This document shows, in pieces, positions 21,201 through 32,000 of a stretch of 64,000 bases of DNA. This stretch comes from Anaeramoeba flamelloides (Eukaryota; Metamonada; Anaeramoebidae): positions 7,507,001 through 7,571,000 of the forward strand of contig JANTQA010000070.1 of the NCBI GenBank assembly GCA_027625915.1, read 5' to 3'. Made by a program: the position numbers and the translations under genes. Position 1 is the stretch's first letter. Each line of letters starts with the position of its first letter. The notes under the pieces were generated by a model. It was not told the origin of the DNA. It saw only the letters and a list, made by a program, of their open reading frames with translations, and did no database searches.

Positions 21201-24200
21201 CTTTTCATTTTTCCAATTATGTATTCTGTGAAGTTTAATCTGAAATATTTTTTCGAATTGATATTGTGCTAAGGTTGAGTTATTTCAAATTAGATATACT
21301 CGAATAAAACTAGTTGAGGGTATCTAGCCTTTTATAAATTAATCATTATTAATAGAATTTAAGAAAATTACCAATACATTTTTTTGGTTTTTCTCTCTCC
21401 AAAATTTTTAACACACATCAATTTTTATTTGTATTGATTATTAGTTATTTTGTGTTTTGTGAGTATTGTGAATTATCAGAAATTGTTAACATTTCAATTA
21501 ACTGGTTTCTTATTTAGTATTTCTTCGAGAATAGATTAAATAAGATTATTCATTTCAAAAATTTTAGATATAAAATTTTTTTCTTTTGGTTTCTGATTAT
21601 TCTTTTTTTCTTATATATATATTATAAATGATTAATAATTGTTAACATTTCAATTAGTGAATGATTCTATTTTAGTATTTCCCTCTAGAATTGATTAAAT
21701 AATATTTTTTTTTTCAAAAATTGGATTTTGGTATGTTAATAATTTTGAATTGAAGTGAAGTTGGAAATTCAATTCAGTTTTCCATAATTCAAAAGAATTG
21801 AAAAAAATCAAATATTTTACTCTTTTCTATTAAATTAAAAAACCTAACAACATTTTTTTTTTTTATTATTTCTTAAAGTTAAAAAAAACCTCGGTAAAAA
21901 ACCACTTCCTATTCCACTTTTTAAAAAGTTTTCCAGAATTAAAAATAGAGTAAAATTAAAGATTTTATTCAATTAATTTGAATTCTAGAAAACCTAACAG
22001 TAATTTCTTTTTAATTTAAGAAATAAAAAGAAAAGAACCGTGAGTTTTTTTTTTTAATTTTTGAAATAAAAAGAAAATTTTAGAAATTTTCTTTGTATTT
22101 CCTTAATTAAAGAAAACATAGGCATTTGATTACACTCTACGTAACTTGATAACACTCTAAGAAAATATTTTACAACAATAAAAAATCAAAAGTTTTTATT
22201 TATGAATCAAAAATATTTAAGCTCGACATCATTTTCAACAATTCAAAAATTTAAGAACAATCACTAATTATTTCAACAGAGATTACTATGTAATAAAAAA
22301 AAAAAATTATAATAAAATTTGTTCTTTATGTTTAAAATATAATCACAAGGAAATAATTGAAAAGATTGATCATTCCTTTATGGTTGTAGGTACAAAATTT
22401 GAATTTTATCTCATTTCTCAATTTTTCGCAAGTTATGTTAACCCCCTCTTTTATGGATGTGTCATTCCTCTGGAAAAGGATAAATTAACATTTTTAAATA
22501 AATTAAATGAAATAAATCTTAATGATTTAAATGAAAACGTGATAGTTTGAAATTATTTTCATTAATTTATAATCGTGAAATATAGAGTTTGATACTTGAA
22601 TTTCTTTGAGGAAATTTAAGTCTAAGGGCATCTAGAGTGTAATTTACACCTCTTACCCAACAAAAATAATAATTAAAAAAAAAAAATATTCTTGTGAAGT
22701 ATTTTCCAAAAAAGCGGGGCATTTTGTTTTATATTTCATAAAATATTTTCTTTGGAAGTTTTTCTGTTCATAAACTTGTAATATAAAATTAATAGGAATA
22801 TTACTATCACTAATTGAATCATAACTATTGTTTGTATTTCAAAATATGTTCATCAAAATTGTTTAAAAAACTATTAAAAAAAAAATTACACTTTCTTTAC
22901 AGAAAACGATGAGCAAACACTAAATTTCAATAAAAAACAGAAAATATGTTAAGGATTCAAACGATTTTTTAAACAATAAAATATAGTTATAAGTTTTTTC
23001 ATTCTCTTGGAAAATTAATCAAGATTAAACCTTGTGGAAAATACTTTCTTATCAAAAACATAAAATATCTATCAATTTTGACACCGAAAAAATATTATAT
23101 AAAATGGGAGTAGGTATGAACTTTGATATCTTTTATTAAAATAATGTCTTCTAAATAAACAAATTGAATTTTTATGAAGAATCGATTATTGATGAATGAA
23201 AATTTTGAATTTTCAAATAGTTTTGATTAGGATTGAGTTTAATAAAGTTATTTAAAAATAAATTTGACAAGCTTTTTCGGAAATATCTGGTATTATAAAC
23301 CCCATTCCAAAAATTTAGACAGACCCAAAAACAAAAATAAGCGAAAAAAATCTCAATTTATTCTATTTTTCCAAACGTAATATTAAACCACATTTAAGTA
23401 ACCATTTAGTATTTATGTTTTTACTAAGTAATTATTTTTATCCAAATAAAATAAAAAAATTATAAGAAAAAATTTAAATTTAAAGAGTTACATTTCTTTT
23501 GAGCAACTTTTTCTGTGTTACCACTGCCAACTACCGTCCACCCTATATTAATATCTTTTAATTTCTTTATAGAATTATTTATAAAATTTAAATTAGGTTT
23601 TAGTAGCCTAATACCCAAAAATTAAATTTGGATTATTCTCGCCAAAAAAATTAAGACTAAAATAGAATTTTACAAATACTTTGTTAAATTTATATATCAA
23701 AACAAAAAATTCAGATTTGAAAATATTAGTTTGTGTTTACCAATGGAATACGACCAAAAAAAAAAAAATGATCTGGGGGAGATTTAAGATAAAAAAAAAA
23801 ATACTTTTTTTTGGTAAAGGAATATAGGTTTTTGCTACTTGGCTTGATCTAAGGATATATTAAAAAAATTAAATTGAGGTTATAAACAGAAGGAAAAGTT
23901 AATTTCTCGATTTGAGAATATAAGAATAAAATTCAAGGCAATTTGTTACTTGTAAAACAATTCACTTTCAATTAAGAATTCAATAAATTCTTTCCCCGTT
24001 GCCCTTTCTTCAAAATAAAGTGGTGGGTGGCTTACAGAATTGGTATTTGTTATTATTAAATATGATTTTCTGATTTTGTTTCTCAGTAACTTGATTGATG
24101 AGACGTCCTCGACACTCATCTTAAATCCATATTCATTAAATATTTGATTTTGAGAAGATGTTTCTTTTTTTGAAAAAAGAATTGGCGGTGGGGTTGTGTT

Positions 24201-24593
24201 GTCTTTAATTATTTCCCAAGATTCTTTCAATTCATTTTTAGTTTTCAAATGCTTGTTATTTTGTTTATTGTTTTTTGTTTTTGTTTTTTTTTTTTTCTTT
24301 CTCTTTTTTTCTTCTTCGTCTATTGTTTCCAGAGTTTCTTTATTTTCGTTCTGTGTTTTTTCTTCTTTAGGTTGTTTTTGTGAAGTGCCAAATTGAGTGT
24401 TGAAATCCGAATGGTCAAATGGTAAGATCTCGGGAACAAATAATTGGTGACTTAATTCGATCGGCTCCCAATTTATTACAATTGACTTTGTCCCAATGTA
24501 TTCCTTTATATACAAGATTCCAAACATTTTTGTTTCTAGTGATTGTTGAATATAAACATTTGATCTTTGAAAGAGGATTTTTATTTCTTCCAT
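17711..24593 (-). CDS. TBC1D15/Gyp7-like Rab GTPase-activating protein (multi-exon)
   Basis: A TBC-domain Rab-GAP, which speeds GTP hydrolysis by Rab7-type GTPases on endosomal or autophagic membranes. Exons read on the minus strand: 24593-~23947, 20711-20470, 20287-19971, 18494-18301, 18098-17711. Exon 1 matches the N-terminal Rab-binding domain of TBC1D15/17 (NVYIQQS, FGILYIKEY, SIVINWEPIE, then LIITNTNS...PPLYFEERATGKEF). The TBC domain follows: KKGRIMDMNKF, IIFYN spliced to GIDPKIRPQVWK, the Arg finger in DKDIIRSD, the Gln finger in YCQGMADYA, then FWLFKKLMDKYVGNF, LDPGLYYS spliced to MEDDN, and RMMIVLFKREFQF. GAP residues are intact. Introns 2 and 4 are about 180-200 bases and keep frame. 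The third junction (19970/18495) is one base out of frame. A short exon between the first two is probably missing, since phases do not match. The start is the ATG before EEIKIL. Confidence 0.85.
18099..18300 (-). other. Rab-GAP intron with AAT/ATT microsatellite
   Basis: Donor GTAATT, acceptor CAATAG; phase 2. Removing it joins ...GLYYS to MEDDN as in other TBC1D15 proteins. A trinucleotide array fills 18124-18205, so allele length should vary. Confidence 0.85.
18495..19970 (-). other. large Rab-GAP intron carrying palindromic arrays
   Basis: About 1.48 kb between the exon ending YNFDTG and the exon starting YCQGM. Donor GTATAG, acceptor TTTTAG. Most of it is palindromic array P (18824-19335 and 19545-19620). 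The two exons are one base out of phase if this canonical pair is used. Confidence 0.7.
18824..19620. repeat. palindromic module array P1
   Basis: Successive perfect or near-perfect hairpins. Type 1: TTTAATTTTAGAAATTAAAA facing its complement around GAAAATTTC. Type 2: CCTAGAACACTT words with AGAAAACTC arms. Type 3: TTCCAGAATT...TAAA facing TTCTTTTAAATTCTG. They are linked by short GC-bearing words such as CCTAGGCACTTGACGG. The same modules recur at 21768, 30590, 54095, 60625 and 61260. Confidence 0.7.
20288..20469 (-). other. Rab-GAP intron
   Basis: 182 bases, donor GTTTGA, acceptor CAAAAG, phase 0. Splicing gives IIFYN directly followed by GIDPKIRPQVW, which lines up with the IFxGGIxPxLRxxVW stretch of TBC proteins. 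Confidence 0.8.
21060..21757. mobile_element. MITE family B, copy 2 (chimeric)
   Basis: Left part matches B1 from its tip (AAAATTCAAAATGTTTGAAACACAG) onward. The right-hand third is present twice: TTGTTAACATTTCAATTA followed by AGTATTTC...GATTAAATAA occurs at 21480-21545 and again at 21635-21710. This looks like one copy joined to part of another. Confidence 0.65.
21768..22140. repeat. palindromic module array P2
   Basis: Same hairpin modules as 18824-19335: arms AATTCAAAAGAATTGAAAAA / TTCTAGAAAACC, and GAAATAAAAAGAAAATTT facing AAATTTTCTTTGTATTTC. Lies within the giant Rab-GAP intron. Confidence 0.6.
22270..22660 (+). pseudogene. unknown protein fragment, duplicated at 53590-53912
   Basis: Plus-strand frame open for about 77 codons to a TGA at 22550, reading NKICSLCLKYNHKEIIEKID and further protein-like sequence (FYGCVIPLEKDKLTFLNKL). 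The second copy on the minus strand at 53.6-53.9 kb reads NKIYPLFSKYEQKEIIENIN in the matching frame, and both share the stop codon area and about 100 bases beyond it. Substitutions keep the amino-acid pattern at the start. No family recognised and no start codon; probably relics of one gene family or a cargo fragment. It is antisense within the Rab-GAP intron. Confidence 0.5.
22690..23290. repeat. dispersed repeat M, copy 2
   Basis: Matches 4980-5560: ATATTTCATAAAATATTTTC, TTCAAACGATTTTTTAAACA, TTCTCTTGGAAAATTAATCA, and AAGAATCGATTATTGATG in order. Confidence 0.6.
23296..23480. mobile_element. MITE family A, copy 3 (one end only)
   Basis: Begins TAAACCCCATTCCAAAAATT and is the reverse complement of the right-hand ~180 bases of the 45877-46415 copy (CAATTTATTCTATTTTTCCA, AAACCACATTTAAGTAA). 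The other end is absent. Beyond it, minus-strand 23490-23620 reads a short protein-like stretch (KKLKDINIGWTVVGSGNTEK) that I cannot assign. Confidence 0.65.
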
Positions 24594-24808
24594 AAAAAAA
24601 TTATCTTTAAAAATATGTGGGAATATTAAGAAAAAATGAAATCTTTTGGCAAATTTGAAAGAATGATATGAACATTTCAATTCTTGAAAGATTTTTCTTT
24701 TACCAGGTGTGTCAGGTAATGGTTTTTCTGATCCAATTCACAGCAAATGAATAGAACAATACATACACTTGAAATGTAAGAAGTGTTATAATTGAATGTT
24801 TATCATCC

Positions 24809-25841
24809 TTGAAGAATAAAAAAAGATAATCTTGAATTTTGAGAGACTACTTGAATTATTGGTTCTTTGATGATCGATCTTCAACTTAAAACGTATTTTA
24901 AGGACTATCTGAATTTTGTGCTCTATGAGTATTGAAATACAAAGCAGTAAATAGATTAAGACCTTTAAAATATAGTGAATTGAGGGAAAGTCAAAATATT
25001 GCCAATTTTTCACAATTTAAGATTTTGACTAAAATCATTTATTGATCCAAAAACTTTTCGAAAAATCCCAACAAAGCAAGGCAAAAATAAAAAGCTATTT
25101 TTTTTGATATTGGGAAAATGTCACTCCAGTTTCTTTTCAAATGGGTGGCTACACTCATCACCAACTCTAACATACTTCAATATAAAGTGGAGTGACATTT
25201 TCACAATATCATTTTGGAAGTCGAAAATTTTGAGTGAACAATTTTGGATTTGGGAAGTAAAATTTTTTTACCTTCGTCAAAAACAACCTAAATTTTTCAT
25301 TTTAACAAGATGTATTAACTCAACATTTTTTTGAGTTCATAATTCGTGCTGTGGGTATAAAAGTAATAGCCACTGGGAATAAAATTCGAATAATCCTTAA
25401 TGGTTGTTAAAAAATGCACTTTTGGAAATTTTTGACAATTTATTTCTAATTTTTCCCAAAATCCTAATTTAAAGACCTTAAGGCCAATAAATAAGTAATA
25501 TTTAAGAATAAATTTAAATTTTTGGTTTTTCAACTGTAATTTTTAGATCCCTTTTACTCAATTAACTGGAAAAAAAAGATAAATTTTTTAAAAGTTATAA
25601 ATAAAACCATATGCGAATCATAATTTATATAAAACCATAAAATCTTTTTTTTTTTTATAACTTAGCTTCGAATCTAACAATCTTACATTTGTCAATAAAT
25701 TTTTTGTATAAAACAACAAAGAAAAAGTGCATTCTTTCACAAATATTATATTACTTATTAAGTTGAAGTTCAATCATCAAAGAACCAATAATTCAAGCCG
25801 TCTCACAGAATTCAAGATTATCTTTTTTCATTCTTCATAGA
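24809..25841. mobile_element. inverted-repeat element G
   Basis: About 85-base terminal inverted repeats: 24809-24892 (GATAATCTTGAATTTTGAGA ... AATTATTGGTTCTTTGATGA) and its complement at 25757-25841. The span is about 1.03 kb. A smaller hairpin element (25110-25212, arms AAAATGTCACTCCA / TGGAGTGACATTTT) is nested in it. No transposase motif seen. Confidence 0.65.
25110..25212. mobile_element. small hairpin element nested in G
   Basis: Arms TATTGGGAAAATGTCACTCC and, inverted, GGAGTGACATTTTCACAATA enclose about 60 bases with above-average GC. The arms are nearly perfect, so this insertion is younger than the host element. Confidence 0.55.
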
Positions 25842-26718
25842 CTGTAAACCTTCAGGCAATACGAGAGCCATGAATTTTTTATATACTCAAGTGGCGACGA
25901 ATTATTAAAAAAAAAAATAATGGGTAAGTTGACTTTTTTTGCTTAAAACAATTAAAAGAAATAATAGTTAAAATTCAGAAGGTTGTAAGAACAATAATTT
26001 AATTGTGGTTAAAATAAAAAATGTTTTTCTTTCTTTATTTAGATCCTCACTACCCTTCTAATTCTTTTCCTCAACGAATTAACAATAATAAAGATTTTGT
26101 ACATACTCAAAATATGAAATAAATGGTTGTCATTAAGATTACAGCTCATTAGTTCAATAGTGTCTAAATAATCAGTATTAATTATTATTGAATAATTAAT
26201 TTTTCGATTTTCTACTAAGGATCACAAATAACAATTTCAATTTGAGATTTTTTTTTAATTACTTTTCCAAATCTAAAACATAGTTACTCAAAATAATAGT
26301 ATTCTAGTGTTTAAAAATTATTTGACTTTCAAAAGTAACTATTTTTTTAATTTTTTCATTATAAAAATTTACACAATAATTATTTCTATAAAAAACCAAT
26401 CAATTATTACTTTCGCTTCTTTTTTCTCAAATTGGTTGAAAATATCAATATATTTACAATATTGAAAACAATTTGTAAAACTACTAACCTTATTGATTTA
26501 ATAATTATTTATTTTTTTCAAAAAAAAGAATTTTTTAGCAACAAATCTAGATCCAAGCTAAATTTAAGAAACATGTTTATCAATTTCGAAGTCTTTATAT
26601 TGATAATTAAACCTTTAAATTTATTCTATGAATGTAAACTTTTTTTATAAATTTATTTGAGTTTTTTACCAATACAAAAATTATTATAAATTGATGAGAT
26701 CAACTTTTATTACTATTA

Positions 26719-27313
26719 TAAACCATTTTTCAAAAATTTCGACCCACTTTATAATATTATTGGTTGTTTTTTTACCTGATCTATTCCCATCTTCTCATCA
26801 CAAAGATATTTTCAATTTTTGGATCAGATTTATTTTTTCTAATTTCAATTTTTTTTTTTTCCTTTTCAAATCTTTCTTTTTTTTTTAATTTTCTTTTTTT
26901 GTACTTTTTCTTTTTCTTTTTTCATACTTGTTTTTTGGAAAAGATCAGATAAAGTAGAAAAAATAAATCTTAAAAAAAACAAATAATCATAGAGAAAATT
27001 GAGACAATTCAATGCATTTTAAAATGAATTTAATTATCAACAAAAAATCTTCTTGTTAAAGTTTTTTTCAGTCAAAGTTCAGTAATAAAAAATTAGTAAT
27101 TCCCATTTCAGAAAATGTGACTCACTTTTTTTTAGTTTTTGATTTTATTTTTTAATAATTTTTAAAATATCACGTTTTTATATCTTAAGAATGTTTTAAA
27201 AGTGAATTCTGAATACTATTTAATTATTAGTAGTTCTTCAATACTAAAGGATATTTATTGTTTTTTTTCTAATTTATGTTTTCAGGTTTGTCAAAATTTT
27301 TGAAAGGGGGTTG
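26719..27313. mobile_element. MITE family C, copy 2
   Basis: Left tip TAAACCATTTTTCAAAAATT then TCGACCCAC; right side TTTGTCAAAATTTTTGAAAG reading into GGGGGTTGA. The interior is the reverse complement of 772-1425, including AAAGTTCAGTAATAAAAAAT. Confidence 0.7.
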
Positions 27314-29084
27314 ATAAAGAAAATTAAATATAGACATTTTAACTTTAGTTGCTAAAGCAATTTTATTCCCGATTGTTATATCTATTAATTATGTCCTTAT
27401 TTATGGTTGGTAAAACTATCCTAAGCTTTAATATTGTTCTTTAGGAAACAAATTGATTAAATCGAAGATATAATTCTTTGAGATATCATAATTAGAAATA
27501 TTCAGTTTTTTCTTTTTTTTTATATATTTTTTTCTTTTAATTAAAAAGGGTTACATCTCTAAAAATAATATTAGCTAATTTCAATGTGGTTTATATTAGA
27601 TTTTGATTAACACAAACAATAAGATTATTTTTCCTATTTTTGTTTTTGAGCATCTCTAAAAAATTAAAATGTTTTTTTTAGATACTGCGAGTTCCACTTT
27701 TAAGAAACAAACATTCAAAAAAAATTAAGGCACAAGAAAAATCTCAAATTAAAATACATTTTTTTGTAATTTTTTTTATACAAATTATTTACTCAAATTC
27801 AAAGTTTGTGTCTTCATTTGAGATTTTTCTGGTACCTTTAATTTCGTTAGAAGTTCATGTGTTACAAGTTTACTAACTATATTATATTCACTGTTTTTTT
27901 TTATAATTATAATTCCGAAATTTTTATCGTATAAAGCTGAATACAATTTTTTAGTAGTTAAAAAGAAAATTTCTTCAATTTTCTTTTTATTTTTTAAATT
28001 TTTAAAAAAAATATACTTGTTTTTTTCAAAATTTGAAAGAATAGAGTAAAATCAAAGAAATTAGTCAATTCTTTCAAAAACCAGAATTAATAACAAGAGT
28101 GGATAGTTTTTATCTATAATTGATAATCGTTCTATTGGGCTAATACTCCTTCTGTTTCAGTACATTGATATTTTCTATTTAACCACACAAATGATATTAT
28201 AATTTTTTATATAAAGATTTTAGTTATTTTTCTTCTTTTCTTTTTTTTATTTTGGTAAATTTTCTTTAATTACTCCTTTCTCTCAAGAATAACAATACAT
28301 AAATAAAAAACAATCCACATTTTAAAAAAATATATGTACTATTTAACAGAAAAAACCTTTATTTGATTGGAAAAGATAGAAATAGGAAAAAAAAATAAAA
28401 AAGAACTGTGACATGTAAAACAAAATATTATCTCAAATAAATATTTAGTACAAGATTTCAGAGATCCAGAACTTGTATAAATCTATTCAATCTATCTTCA
28501 TGTTTTCTAATCAAAAAAAAATCTAAATAACACACATTTCGAAAAAAAAAAATTCTCAAAAATGTGATTATATGGCACAATTCAATAAAAATTTAAATAA
28601 TGTCATCTTATATTCTGAAAGATATAAATTTATCCAAAAGAAATGGAAAACAAATTATCACAAATTTAAGATCAAAATTATATTATAAAAAAGTTTTTGT
28701 TACTAAAAATAATCAAAAATTATTCAACTCCATTAAACTTGATTATGAAATGCATTGCTCTTGTTTTGGATTTCTCATAAAAGCTAATAGCGGTTGGAAA
28801 AGTTAAAGGCAAAAAGAAAAAATATTAACCTAAAAAAAAATTTGTAAGAAATATATAAATAATTATGATAATATTTATTTTTCATATTTTCTTTTATAAT
28901 GAAAATAGCAAAACAAAAATAGAAATTAAGATTCAAAACCAGATAAATAAAAAAAAAAAAAAAAAAAAAAAAAAGAAAGGAAAAAAACGAAAAAAAAATT
29001 GAAAATAGTAAAAAATTAAAATTCTTTCCCATTTAAAATGTAAAATACATAAAAAAAGGTAAAAGTTTGAATTTAACTGATTAT
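27314..29084. other. gene-free stretch 3' of the membrane-protein gene
   Basis: AT-rich DNA holding MITE D2 (27684-27884) and one palindromic module near 28010-28090 (AAAGAATAGAGTAAAATC facing its complement). A poly-A run occupies 28950-28974. No gene supported. Confidence 0.4.
27684..27884. mobile_element. MITE family D, copy 2
   Basis: Starts GCGAGTTCCACTTTTAAGAA, has AAATTAAGGCACAAGAAAAA, and in its right half the inverted TTTGTGTCTTCATTTGAGAT. The right tip is worn. Confidence 0.55.
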
Positions 29085-32000
29085 TTAATCTGTTGAAGTT
29101 GACTCAAAGGTATCACTTTGCATAAAATCTTGTTCAAAATCTTGATCGGTTGTAAATTTTTTATTCTCCTATTTGGATTTTAAAAATAAAAAAAATGGAA
29201 GAAATAAAAAAAAATAAGTAACATTAGTTATAGTGAAAACAATATTAATTAATGTGAAAAAACAAAAAAAAAAAATTATACTGGGCTAAGAGGAGTATTA
29301 TAATGTTTTATTATATATCTTAATGTGAGTATTACACATAAAGTCCATAGATTTTGGAAAATATAGATAATTGAACCACCTGGACCAAAGGCGCCACCTG
29401 AAATCCATTTGTTTTTACATTGAATATAAAAAGGTGCAATTTGACCGGCTGGGAGAGCATATCCTGCTAAAGCTGTTGCGCCAAACCAAATCGAAAAGAG
29501 ATCATCGATATCATGTTGATACCAATTTCCCACTAGATCGTGGGTTGTTGAATATAGCCCATACCATAATGCACCTTCTGAAATGATATTAAATAGAACA
29601 AGTAAATATACACCAATATCACTACTTCCATTATTTAAAGCATGAACACCAGCATACACGGATCCTGAAATGATATAGACTACAACTGGTGATTTTCGAT
29701 CTTCCTCGCCATAAATTGATCTAGTAAATCCTCTCCAATGCGATTCTATTTGATTTCGAATTTAGAAATTATTGTTTAGAAAAAAATTCATCGCAAATAA
29801 TATGAAAATTTATTGGTTTAATTGCAAAAAAAATTATTTCCAATTATTTAATACTTGAAAAAAAAATCATTTTGCTTATTTTTCCATTTACTTTTTTTGA
29901 GTTTCCTTTTTTTTTTTTATTTGAAATTGTTTTTTTTTTTTATTAAAAAGTTGAGAAGAAGAAAAATAATCAACAGTTGTGGTTCTAATTTGGTGAAAAC
30001 CCATTGAAGAAGAGAAATGGTGTTGGCAATTTAGCTTCTTCTTATATACGGTTGCCTTGTAATCAAATTAACTTCTGGCTAGTACGGCAACAATGCCTTT
30101 TACTTGGATCAACTTCTGTCTCAAGTACAGTATTACGTAAACCAGGTGAAAACGATGGTGGTGATTTATAGAAATTTTCAACATAATTAACATAAAAGGA
30201 TACAAATAGCAACACATTCAACACTTGGATAGAAAACAGAGCTTTTAATTAAGTTTATACTTTTTTGCTGTTTTTTTATTTACTCTCTTTTATTTCAGAA
30301 AACTAAATTGAGTTTAAAATACTTCTAATGACTGTAATTAAAAGGTTCTTTTGACTATTCTTTGAATTAGGAGTCACAAATTTAGTCACTTCAAAACTCT
30401 CTCTTTAACAGATTAAGAGCTCTTGAGCTCTTGACTCTTACCAATAAAGCCTAGTAATATCTTTTGTTTCTTGCTTTTATTTCTCTTTTTCTTGTCTTTT
30501 TTTAAAAATTAAATTTTTATTTTTATTTTTTAAAGAATAAGCTATCCTCTAAGTTATAATCTTGCCTGAGTTCGAAAAAGGATAAAAAAAACTCTAAATA
30601 AAATCATGTGTTTCTGGAAGTGCCGTATAGTTCCATAGAGTGCCTAGGTTTTTTCTAATTCAAAAGAAGAGAGAAAAATCAAAGATTTTACTCAATTCTT
30701 TTGAATTCTGGAAAAGTTAACAGCGGTTTTTTTTAATTTGAGAAATAAACCGAAAATTAAATAAATTTTCAATTCATTTCTCAAATTAAAAAAACCTAAC
30801 AGAAAGTGTCATAGAGTGCCTAGCTTTTCTTGAGGTTTTCTGTTTTATATGTTAAGTGTTCTAGGTTTTTTTGAGGTTTTCTATTTTATTTCTGAAGTGT
30901 TCTAGGTTTTTTTTACTTTAGAAATAAACAGAAAATTTATTAAAATTTTCGGTTTATTTCTAAAGTAAAAAAAACCTAGAACACTTCAGAAATAAAATAG
31001 AAAACTCAAGAAAACCTAACGAAAATCTATTGATTTTAGAAATAAACAGAAAACTTAAGAAAAAATAACGGCGGTTTTCCAGAATTCAAAAGAATAGAGA
31101 AAAATCTTTGATTTTACTCTCTTCTTTTAAATTCTGGAAAAAATAACGGCAAATAGGGAGTAATTTTGTTTAATCGTCTCTCTTCATTAAAAATAAAATA
31201 AATAAAAATCACTTTAAATTGTTTTATACATTGGAAGAGTTTTGACAAAAAATAATTTTTTTATTTTGAAATTTTTCTTTTTTGAATTCAATTTTTTTGT
31301 TAATTGTTTGGAATAGTCTATAAAATAATTCAAATCATTATTTAACTTTATTGAAATTATTAATAACTTGATACTGATAAATTAAAATTGATTTAATAAA
31401 ATTTTTAGTTCAATTTCCATTTTTGTAATCTAGTAGCTCAACTTTTAAAACAACTCTTGAGAAATAATCTTTTGAAGGGTCAACTAATTTTACAAAGTTT
31501 CTTAACATTTAAACAAATAAGAATACTTTATTCAAAATTTGATAAAAAAATTTGAAAAAAGAAAAGGAAGTAGAAAATTTTCAGATATTTATTTGAATTT
31601 ATCAGTATTGAATTTTGGCTTTTTTCCCAAAGTTAAATTACATAATCAGCCATTAATTTCATACCTTTTCAACCATCCACTTTGTTGGTTTTAAAAAAAT
31701 TAATGTAATAAATCGTTTTCTAACAAGTACTTTGAAAACTAAAAAAGCAACGAGACAAAGCGAAAGTAAAAAATGTTGTTTTCGGATCTTCTACAGGAAA
31801 ATTTTACAAAGTGAAACTTTTGTCTTTCTGACTGCCACTCCCTTAAGGGACTAATTTCTATTAATTTTTTTTTTTACCTAAATTTAATCGAGATTGAGAA
31901 AATTTTTTGCCAATTACTTAGATTTGAAAACCCCTGTTTATTTTCATATATTAAACATATTTCTAGATAAGGAATCCTTATTTAGAAATAGGTTAAAAAA

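Larger units (their letters stand above)
20712..23946 (-). other. giant Rab-GAP intron (or two introns) filled with repeats
   Basis: Separates the N-terminal domain exon from the TBC-domain exons. It contains MITE B2, array P2, an unknown duplicated protein fragment, repeat M copy 2 and MITE A3. The exon upstream ends in phase 2 at its best donor (AA|GTAACA) while the downstream exon (acceptor TTTAATAG) needs phase 1, so a small unrecognised exon may lie inside. Confidence 0.65.
24594..26718. other. region upstream of the Rab-GAP gene
   Basis: Contains element G (24809-25841) and otherwise AT-rich DNA without recognised genes. Open frames of 60-76 codons at 25104-25334 and 26432-26650 lack protein-like composition or homologues that I can recognise. 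Confidence 0.4.

Noticed and set aside
23490-23640. Minus-strand protein-like stretch KKLKDINIGWTVVGSGNTEK as the missing Rab-GAP exon or a transposase piece
   Set aside because: Matches neither the TBC1D15 middle region nor a transposase motif I can name, and needs a frameshift to extend upstream.
29371-29586. Plus-strand open frame over the membrane-protein exon
   Set aside because: Antisense shadow of an exon supported by splice sites and phase.
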